Assembly: GCF_004005935.1 (NCBI RefSeq)
Contig: NZ_SACQ01000002.1
Coordinates: 538,692-602,691, forward strand
Source of the DNA: Neptunomonas marina
Lineage (GTDB): Bacteria; Pseudomonadota; Gammaproteobacteria; Pseudomonadales; Balneatricaceae
Direction: 5' to 3'
DNA: 64,000 bases
The notes beneath the pieces are model-generated. The model worked only from the letters and a program-made list of their open reading frames with translations, was not told where the DNA came from and searched no databases. Positions 58,094 to 64,000 of the stretch are shown piece by piece; the stretch's first letter is position 1, and each line of letters starts with the position of its first letter. The position numbers and the translations under genes were made by a program.

Positions 58094-59629
58094 GTGAATA
58101 AGGAAACGATCGACTGGAAAGCGAAGTATAAGGAAGCGGCGCAGGAGCTAGAAGCGTACGAAAATGACCAAACTGCGCAGCAACTTAGGCAGCTTGCGAC
58201 TCGTCTTAGTGTTGGCGTTTCTGGCCAGTCTCAGGCGTTGGACGATGCGCTTAATGCGCTTCAACCTCACCTACAACCTCAGCAATCTACAACGCGGCTG
58301 CCCAAGCCAGCACTCGACCAAGTTGATCGGCAAATTCGAGCGCTAGACCAACAGCGAGCAGCTTCTGGGCAGGCTATTCTAGAAGCCGTTTCCACTTGGA
58401 TTCGCCAGCTGAAGAGTTATCTGACGATGGAGTCCTCTCTATCGGAAGCGCTGCTGACACTTGAGCGCACTGCACCGGTGCAGCTAGAAAGTACCTATCA
58501 GCTGCCGGACGTTGTTGCTGAGCTTGTCGATTTGCAAGGTAAGCTAATTACAGAAATCGCAGGTGGCCCAAGCCAAGATGCTTCGACGGATATTGATCTG
58601 GCGCCGGTTGAAGCCGAGCTGGCAAGTTTGGTTGATCTGTTAATTCTGAGCGACTCAGCTCGCCAGCAAGCGAACCGTATTGCGGCAAGACTGCGCGAGG
58701 GTTTAACCCTCCCTGTCCTTGTGGACGCCCTAAAAGAAGTGGTTGAACTCGCGCGCGCTGCGCATACCTCCACGAACGAAGATTTCGAAAACTATCTCAT
58801 TAACCTGAACTCACAGCTGGCTGAGGTGCAAAGCTTCTTGCAAGAGAGCTTCTCTGAGCAGCAGGTAGCGGGAGATGCGCACCGTTTGTTAGATCAAAAG
58901 GTGCGCGAGGATGTTGGGCAGATTCAAAGCGCGGTCAAAAGCTCTATCGATCTAAGCGAGCTTAAGCAGTCGGTTGCGACGCAACTGGCCGGTATTGTCG
59001 AAGCGATGGATGAGTTTCGCCGTAATGAAGAGCAGCGTGATACGCGTATGCAGGAGCGTTATGACTCACTCATGGCCCGTGTTGCTGAAATGGAGCTGGA
59101 AACTCAGCGCGTTAAAACACATATGGAGGAGGAGCGGCAAAAAGCGCGCACTGACTCGTTAACAGGGTTACCCAACCGTGCCGCGTACGATGACCATATG
59201 CGCAAAGAGTTTGAACGTTGGTCCCGTTACCAGCAGGGTTTTTCTGTCGCAGTGGGCGACCTTGATTACTTCAAGCGCATCAATGACACCTATGGTCATT
59301 TAGCGGGCGATAAGGTACTGAGACTCGTTGCACGTGTTTTATCACGCAATTTGCGCAGCGCAGACTTCATTGCTCGTTTCGGTGGAGAGGAGTTTGTTGT
59401 GTTAATGCCATCGACTAAAGCCAGCGAGGCTCAGACAGGCATCGACAAGCTACGCGCCGCCATTGGTAAAAGCCCGTTTAACTTTCACGGTAAACCCGTC
59501 ACCATCACTATGTCATTTGGCGTTACTGAGATCCAAGCCGGTGATACGCCGGATCAGCTTTTCGAGCGTGCGGACGGTGCACTTTATCAAGCAAAGCAAG
59601 AGGGACGAAACCGCGTCTGTGTTGCTTAG
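58094..59629 (+). CDS. dgcP: Diguanylate cyclase, DgcP-like
   Basis: A 511-residue cytoplasmic protein that should make c-di-GMP. The N-terminal about 340 residues are helical with coiled-coil character (WKAKYKEAAQELEAYEN, LMARVAEMELETQRVKTHME) and no membrane segment. The GGDEF domain has TDSLTGLPNR, GDLDYFKRINDTYGH, intact GGEEF (430-434) and an RxxD product-inhibition site RSAD (421-424). Its place after engB-c4-dsbA matches Pseudomonas DgcP, a pole-localised cyclase, and supports the name; that is by synteny, not alignment. GTG start with GAGG upstream. Confidence 0.8.
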   Translation: MNKETIDWKAKYKEAAQELEAYENDQTAQQLRQLATRLSVGVSGQSQALDDALNALQPHLQPQQSTTRLPKPALDQVDRQIRALDQQRAASGQAILEAVSTWIRQLKSYLTMESSLSEALLTLERTAPVQLESTYQLPDVVAELVDLQGKLITEIAGGPSQDASTDIDLAPVEAELASLVDLLILSDSARQQANRIAARLREGLTLPVLVDALKEVVELARAAHTSTNEDFENYLINLNSQLAEVQSFLQESFSEQQVAGDAHRLLDQKVREDVGQIQSAVKSSIDLSELKQSVATQLAGIVEAMDEFRRNEEQRDTRMQERYDSLMARVAEMELETQRVKTHMEEERQKARTDSLTGLPNRAAYDDHMRKEFERWSRYQQGFSVAVGDLDYFKRINDTYGHLAGDKVLRLVARVLSRNLRSADFIARFGGEEFVVLMPSTKASEAQTGIDKLRAAIGKSPFNFHGKPVTITMSFGVTEIQAGDTPDQLFERADGALYQAKQEGRNRVCVA

Positions 59630-59701
59630 GCTTTACCTTATTAGCGATAAGGGGCACACTTTAGGCCGCTCTTCATCGCCGTCGATTTTTAGGATTTTTC
59701 A

Positions 59702-61333
59702 GTGCGCCGCCTAACCCGAAGTTTAAAAATAGCCCAAACCTTTATCCGTTATCGATTGGATACCTTTCTTGAGGAGCTGCCACTGCCGTGGTACTTGCGC
59801 TTCTTGGTGCTGATCTTGCCGTGGCGTTTATTTATTAAGGTAGAAGCTCCGCGCGCTGAGCGCCTAAGGTTAGCGCTAGAGTCTTTAGGGCCGGTATTTA
59901 TTAAGTTTGGTCAGATGCTATCGACGCGCCGCGACCTGCTGCCAGATGATATTGCCAATGAGCTGAAGCAACTGCAGGATAATGTTCCGCCTTTCGATGG
60001 TCAGCAAGCACAGCGTATTATTGAAAAGTCGCTTGGAGCGCCTGTCAGTGAGCTGTTTTCTGAGTTTGATACACAACCGCTAGCCTCTGCTTCTGTTGCA
60101 CAGGTACATCTTGCGAAGCTACCGGATGGCGCTGAAGCGGTAGTCAAGGTCATCCGTCCCGGTATCGCCAAAACCATACGCAAAGATGTCGCACTACTCT
60201 TTACGCTTGCTCATATTATTCACGCATTGTGGCGAGAGGGTCGCCGACTGCGTCCTGTCGAAGTGGTCGCTGAATATGAACAAACACTGTTAGATGAGTT
60301 GGATCTGCGTAAAGAGGCGGCCAATGGCTCGCAGCTGAGACGTAACTTTGAGGGTTCCGACGTCCTCTATGTGCCAGAAGTGTATTGGGATCTAACCCGT
60401 CAAAATGTCATCGTCATGGAGCGTATTCGTGGCATCCCGGTGGCGAATGTTGATGAACTGGTAGCACAAGGCACCGATATGAAGAAACTAGCTGAACGGG
60501 GGGTAGAGATCTTCTTTACTCAGGTGTTCCGCGATAGCTTCTTCCATGCGGATATGCACCCTGGAAATATTTTTGTATCGCGTGATAACCCGAAAGAACC
60601 GCAATATATTGCTGTAGACTTCGGCATTATTGGCTCTTTAACCGCGGAGGATCAGAGTTATCTTGCGCGTAATTTCTTAGCGTTCTTTACGCGAGACTAT
60701 CGGCAAGTAGCACAGCTGCATATCGATTCGGGTTGGGTGCCAGCAGATACCAATGTGACCGCATTTGAAACGGCTATTCGCAGTGTTTGCGAGCCGTTCT
60801 TTAATAAGCCGCTAAAAGATATCTCTTTTGGCCAAGTACTATTGGGGTTATTTCAGACGGCGCGCCGTTTCAACATGGAAGTCCAGCCCCAGCTTGTACT
60901 ACTACAAAAGACGCTGCTGAATATCGAGGGGTTAGGCCGTCAACTATACCCAGAGCTCGATCTTTGGCAGACAGGTAAGCCTTTCCTTGAGAACTGGATG
61001 AAAGAGCGTATTGGCCCGAAGGCTGCCTACGCAACTGTGAAGCAGCAAGCACCTGATTGGCTCGATAAGATGCCACAAGTACCGCAGCTCGTTTTTGAGG
61101 CGCTCCAGAGTGTTAAGAGTCAGCCTTTGAATGAGCTGCGCAATCGAGAAGCGCAAAAGCTGAAGGAAGCGACTCTTCGTCAGCGTCGCGTGAAAAGCCG
61201 CGTAATCGCAGCCCTTTTGATCATTGCAGGGTTATGGGTTGGACATGAAACGACGCGAGAGCTCATTGAGAGTATTTCGTTAATGGGTTGGGCATTCATA
61301 GGTATTGGCAGCTACTTTGCTATGCGTGCCTGA
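59702..61333 (+). CDS. ubiB: Ubiquinone-biosynthesis protein kinase-like UbiB
   Basis: UbiB is an atypical kinase/ATPase needed for ubiquinone synthesis. The 543-residue protein shows [20 protein letters not shown] (KxGQ motif, about residues 67-86), the Ala-rich nucleotide loop [12 protein letters not shown], the catalytic HADMHPGN (about 285-292) and DFGIIG (DFG-type). Two hydrophobic segments at the C-terminus (about 500-540) anchor it. GTG start with AGGA 7 nt upstream. In Pseudomonas it follows ubiE-ubiJ; here those are absent and dgcP is upstream. Confidence 0.95.
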   Translation: MRRLTRSLKIAQTFIRYRLDTFLEELPLPWYLRFLVLILPWRLFIKVEAPRAERLRLALESLGPVFIKFGQMLSTRRDLLPDDIANELKQLQDNVPPFDGQQAQRIIEKSLGAPVSELFSEFDTQPLASASVAQVHLAKLPDGAEAVVKVIRPGIAKTIRKDVALLFTLAHIIHALWREGRRLRPVEVVAEYEQTLLDELDLRKEAANGSQLRRNFEGSDVLYVPEVYWDLTRQNVIVMERIRGIPVANVDELVAQGTDMKKLAERGVEIFFTQVFRDSFFHADMHPGNIFVSRDNPKEPQYIAVDFGIIGSLTAEDQSYLARNFLAFFTRDYRQVAQLHIDSGWVPADTNVTAFETAIRSVCEPFFNKPLKDISFGQVLLGLFQTARRFNMEVQPQLVLLQKTLLNIEGLGRQLYPELDLWQTGKPFLENWMKERIGPKAAYATVKQQAPDWLDKMPQVPQLVFEALQSVKSQPLNELRNREAQKLKEATLRQRRVKSRVIAALLIIAGLWVGHETTRELIESISLMGWAFIGIGSYFAMRA

Positions 61334-61419
61334 GCCCTAAGTCGCAGGCGGTAAGATGGAGCTGCAAATGGGCTTCCGGTATGCTTGCACGATATTGAGT
61401 ATCCAGAACAGTAGAAGAG

Positions 61420-61821
61420 ATGATGACAGACAGCTGGCTAGCACAGGTAAAATGGGATAGTAATGGTCTCATTCCGGCCATTGCTCAGGATTACCAAACC
61501 GGGCGTATCCTCATGGTTGCTTGGATGAACGAAGAGGCGTTGCGCCTTACTGTTAGCGAGCAGCGAGCAATTTACTGGTCTCGGTCGCGCGGTAAACTCT
61601 GGCGTAAAGGCGAAGAGTCCGGCCATGTGCAGCGCTTACATGAGATCCGTTTAGACTGCGACAGTGATGTACTTTTGCTCGATGTTGAGCAGTTAGGTGG
61701 TATTGCTTGTCATACGGGTAGAGAGAGTTGTTTTTATCGTGTACTACGTGATGGCCAATGGGAGAGTGTTGATGAAGTGCTCAAAGACCCAAAAGCGATC
61801 TACAGCGGGAAAGAGAAGTAA
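61420..61821 (+). CDS. hisI: Phosphoribosyl-AMP cyclohydrolase HisI
   Basis: HisI opens the purine ring of phosphoribosyl-AMP, the third step of histidine synthesis. The 133-residue protein has [41 protein letters not shown] and the zinc-binding [11 protein letters not shown] (about 90-101). It is a stand-alone cyclohydrolase, with the pyrophosphatase in the next gene. Two adjacent ATGs are possible starts. The stop overlaps hisE by 1 nt. Confidence 0.95.
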   Translation: MMTDSWLAQVKWDSNGLIPAIAQDYQTGRILMVAWMNEEALRLTVSEQRAIYWSRSRGKLWRKGEESGHVQRLHEIRLDCDSDVLLLDVEQLGGIACHTGRESCFYRVLRDGQWESVDEVLKDPKAIYSGKEK

Positions 61822-62153
61822 TGTCAGACGTATTGCAGCAACTTGATCAAATTCTTGAGGCACGAAAGCAGGCCAGTAGCGATAGCTCGTATGTCGCCAG
61901 CTTACATGCGAAAGGCTTAAATAAAATCCTAGAGAAGGTAGGTGAGGAGTCTGTTGAAGCCATTATTGCTGCGAAAGATGCTCAGCATAGTGGTGACAAT
62001 AAAGATGTCATCTACGAAACCGCCGATCTGTGGTTTCATAGCCTTGTCATGCTTTCCCACTTAGGGGAGTCATCGCAGGCTGTCTTAGATGAGTTGGCGC
62101 GACGCTTTGATATGTCGGGTCTTGAAGAGAAAGCAAATAGACAACAAAAATAA
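61821..62153 (+). CDS. hisE: Phosphoribosyl-ATP pyrophosphatase HisE
   Basis: HisE removes pyrophosphate from phosphoribosyl-ATP, the second step of histidine synthesis. The 110-residue all-helical protein has [21 protein letters not shown] and [16 protein letters not shown], the family's metal-binding helices. The ATG overlaps the hisI stop (TAATG). The His genes are here linked to tatABC, as in Pseudomonas. Confidence 0.95.
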   Translation: MSDVLQQLDQILEARKQASSDSSYVASLHAKGLNKILEKVGEESVEAIIAAKDAQHSGDNKDVIYETADLWFHSLVMLSHLGESSQAVLDELARRFDMSGLEEKANRQQK

Positions 62154-62194
62154 CGGCCATTCCTGAGTGGTAGGCTGAAGAACTGGAGGACAGT

Positions 62195-62449
62195 ATGGGC
62201 ATTGGTGGAATTAGTATTTGGCAGCTAGTCATTGTTCTAGGCATCATCATTCTACTTTTTGGCACAAAAAAGCTACGTAACTTAGGCGGTGACCTAGGTG
62301 GTGCAGTTAAAGGCTTTAAAAAAGCGATGAAAGAAGAGTCTGCTACTGAAACAACTGACGAGAAAAAGATCGAACAAGACGCAACATTTAAAGCTGCGGA
62401 TGAAACGGCGACGAAACAGCAAAAGCCGAATGATCAGCAGCAATCCTGA
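62195..62449 (+). CDS. tatA: Sec-independent translocase subunit TatA
   Basis: TatA forms the protein-conducting assembly of the twin-arginine pathway. The 84-residue protein has one N-terminal helix ([20 protein letters not shown]), the FGTKKLR hinge (about 22-28), an amphipathic helix ([13 protein letters not shown]) and a charged tail. GGAGGA precedes the ATG. Confidence 0.96.
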   Translation: MGIGGISIWQLVIVLGIIILLFGTKKLRNLGGDLGGAVKGFKKAMKEESATETTDEKKIEQDATFKAADETATKQQKPNDQQQS

Positions 62450-62460
62450 TTTAAACGCCT

Positions 62461-62829
62461 ATGTTTGATATCGGATTTGCAGAGCTATTAATGATTGGCG
62501 TTGTTGCGCTGGTTGTGCTCGGCCCTGAAAAGCTACCCACAGCTGTACGCACAGTGGGCTTGTGGGTGGGCCGCGCTAAGCGAACAATTAGCAGTGTTCA
62601 GAGCGAAATATCAGAAGAACTCCGAATGGATGAGCTGCGGCGCACAGCAGCGATCCAGAAAGAGGAGCTGGACAAAGAGCTTGCAGAAATGAAGCAGCCC
62701 TTTAACAGTGCGTTTAGCGAGGAGTCACCTATGGCGCAAAGTGTCGATCAGGTAGAAAAGCCACAGCCAGCCGACTCGCCTAAAGTCTCTCAAACCACAG
62801 ATCCCGACAGTAAAAGTTCTAACGCATGA
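62461..62829 (+). CDS. tatB: Sec-independent translocase subunit TatB
   Basis: TatB pairs with TatC to bind twin-arginine signals. The 122-residue protein has the expected [20 protein letters not shown] start, LGPEKLP hinge (about 20-26) and a longer amphipathic region than TatA ([19 protein letters not shown]), then a Ser/Pro/Asp-rich tail. It overlaps tatC by 4 nt. Confidence 0.95.
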   Translation: MFDIGFAELLMIGVVALVVLGPEKLPTAVRTVGLWVGRAKRTISSVQSEISEELRMDELRRTAAIQKEELDKELAEMKQPFNSAFSEESPMAQSVDQVEKPQPADSPKVSQTTDPDSKSSNA

Positions 62830-63617
62830 GCCAGCACGCCGAAACTGACCAAGAACAAACCTTGGTGTCTCACCTAGTAGAGTTGCGGCAGCGCGTGATG
62901 CGCATGTTAGTAGTCGTGCTCGTCATCTTCCTAGGGTTGTTCTATTTTGCTAATGACCTTTACGAGTATCTGTCTGCTCCGCTGACTGCGTTACTTCCTG
63001 AAGGCACAAGCATGATCGCAACGGATGTTACATCGCCGTTCTTTGCGCCTTTTAAACTGACCCTCGTTCTGGCTATTTTTGCAGCGGTCCCGTTTATATT
63101 GCACCAAGTATGGAGCTTTATTGCGCCTGGTCTGTACAGTCATGAAAAGCGTTTAGCAGTCCCATTACTTGTGTCGAGCATCTTCCTTTTCTATGCAGGG
63201 GTCGCATTTGCTTACTTTGTGGTCTTCCCACTGATATTTGGCTTTTTTACTAGTGTAGGGCCGGAAAGTGTTGCTGTTATGACGGATATCAGCAGCTATT
63301 TGGATTTTGTGCTGAAGCTATTCTTTGCATTTGGCGTTGTTTTTGAAATACCGATCGCCACACTCATGCTGATATGGTCGGGAGCTACTACGGCGGAGAG
63401 CCTAGCGGGCAAAAGAGCGTACGTTATCGTAGGGTGTTTTGTTATCGGTATGCTTTTAACGCCGCCGGATATTATCTCCCAGAGCTTGCTGGCAATACCC
63501 ATGTGGTTATTGTTTGAACTAGGTATTCTGCTATCACGCTTCTTTGTCTCCAAAGATGACGAGCTTGATGATGAACTAGAGAATGCAATGGCAGAAGAAG
63601 AGAATAACCAAAACTAG
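62826..63617 (+). CDS. tatC: Sec-independent translocase subunit TatC
   Basis: TatC is the six-helix receptor for twin-arginine signal peptides. The 263-residue protein has the cytoplasmic [14 protein letters not shown] (about 12-25), [38 protein letters not shown] and [19 protein letters not shown]. An acidic C-terminal tail follows. The TRAP binding protein at 25248 is a probable substrate of this system. A terminator ends the operon. Confidence 0.97.
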   Translation: MSQHAETDQEQTLVSHLVELRQRVMRMLVVVLVIFLGLFYFANDLYEYLSAPLTALLPEGTSMIATDVTSPFFAPFKLTLVLAIFAAVPFILHQVWSFIAPGLYSHEKRLAVPLLVSSIFLFYAGVAFAYFVVFPLIFGFFTSVGPESVAVMTDISSYLDFVLKLFFAFGVVFEIPIATLMLIWSGATTAESLAGKRAYVIVGCFVIGMLLTPPDIISQSLLAIPMWLLFELGILLSRFFVSKDDELDDELENAMAEEENNQN

Positions 63618-63640
63618 CCTTGCTTAATCTGTATTGCATA

Positions 63641-63664
63641 ACGCCCCACTGGGGCGTTTTTTGT
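63641..63664 (+). terminator. Terminator after tatC
   Basis: AACGCCCC-ACT-GGGGCGTT with six T; an 8-bp hairpin 24 nt beyond the tatC stop. Confidence 0.94.
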
Positions 63665-63765
63665 ACCTGAGCTGGTTGTTTTTGTTCGGTTTTAAATGCT
63701 TTTGTGTGTTTTTTGACCGGTTTTGATGTTTTTTTGCGTTTTTTATTAAAAAGTTGAAATAAGTG

Positions 63766-63793
63766 TTGACGGCAGAAGGGAGGTCTCTATAAT
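63766..63793 (+). promoter_or_regulatory. Strong promoter P1 of a probable ribosomal RNA operon
   Basis: TTGACG (63766-63771), a 16-nt spacer and TATAAT (63788-63793), followed by ACGCCTCC, a GC-rich discriminator typical of stringently controlled rRNA promoters. Upstream lies a long A/T-rich tract (about 63727-63762) suited to an UP element. No gene is found from 63665 to the window end. Confidence 0.75.
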
Positions 63794-63962
63794 ACGCCTC
63801 CACTCGCTGAGGGAGTCACCGAAAGGACGACAAAGACAACGAGTCATAACGAAGATAACGTGTTGTTTTAGAACATCTTTTTAAGTATCTTTGTTATGCG
63901 GTGTTTAACCGGTTTTAATTTGTTTTCAGGTGTTGGCTTCGAAAATAAATTAAAAATAAAGG

Positions 63963-63990
63963 TTGACATCGAGACGGGGTTCATTAAAAT
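63963..63990 (+). promoter_or_regulatory. Strong promoter P2 of a probable ribosomal RNA operon
   Basis: TTGACA (63963-63968), a 16-nt spacer and TAAAAT (63985-63990), followed by ATGCGCCTC. It repeats the layout of P1 about 197 bp upstream, with the same spacer and a similar discriminator. The transcript would run off the right edge. Confidence 0.75.
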
Positions 63991-64000
63991 ATGCGCCTCA

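Overview
The window reads as chromosomal DNA of a marine-type gammaproteobacterium, most likely from the Oceanospirillales/Oceanospirillaceae neighbourhood. That placement is an inference from gene order (mnmG-rsmG-parAB-atpIBEFHAGDC-glmU-glmS; thrB-DUF2782-polA-engB-cytochrome c4-dsbA-dgcP; ubiB-hisIE-tatABC), TRAP transport and long PstA/PstC permeases. No rRNA sequence is present to settle the genus. I saw no prophage, insertion sequence, CRISPR array or tRNA gene.

Layout. 1-260: start of a leftward ABC ATPase. 261-1314: AT-rich gene-free region with three DnaA-box matches, the probable replication origin. 1315-5541: mnmG, rsmG, parA, parB. 5746-12785: complete nine-gene F1Fo ATP synthase operon, with a palindrome over its promoter, a TTTAAC repeat before atpE and a terminator after atpC. 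13151-17197: a TrmB-type regulator, glmU and glmS. 17279-22083: small regulator and metal-related genes (MerR + CDF-like transporter with a textbook MerR operator, an XRE-type regulator + SMP-30-like periplasmic protein, and a membrane-anchored protein + HupE/UreJ + His-rich protein). 22254-28385: glutamate-synthase-like flavoprotein, HexR-like regulator, and a TRAP transporter whose binding protein faces its permease genes. 28552-31721: DUF416 protein, two unknown small membrane/secreted proteins, and a GTPase-roadblock fusion with a second roadblock-type protein. 31740-38149: oxidoreductase, CysZ, PhoR/PhoB, UbiA/UbiC, DUF1415. 38146-39657: an unusual DsbA-like/pseudo-receiver/GGDEF fusion. 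39820-46587: phoU-pstB-pstA-pstC and pstS. 46799-52718: thioesterase, DUF938, acyltransferase, DUF3144, VanZ-like, uvrD, thrB, DUF2782. 52817-59629: polA, a candidate small RNA, engB, cytochrome c4, dsbA, dgcP-like diguanylate cyclase. 59702-63617: ubiB, hisI, hisE, tatABC. 63665-64000: two strong tandem promoters of ribosomal RNA operon type, whose genes lie beyond the window.

How the parts connect. The left end couples origin, segregation and tRNA/rRNA modification genes to energy production. The Pho genes form one regulon split over two loci: phoB, pstC and pstS each carry a 7-4-7 Pho box with a -10 element exactly 10 nt downstream. Two GGEEF diguanylate cyclases are both tied to DsbA-fold proteins, one by fusion and one by gene neighbourhood. 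The best candidates for undescribed biology are the GTPase/roadblock pair, the DsbA-like-GGDEF fusion, and the structured RNA candidate between polA and engB, the position held by Spot 42 in enterics and ErsA in Pseudomonas.
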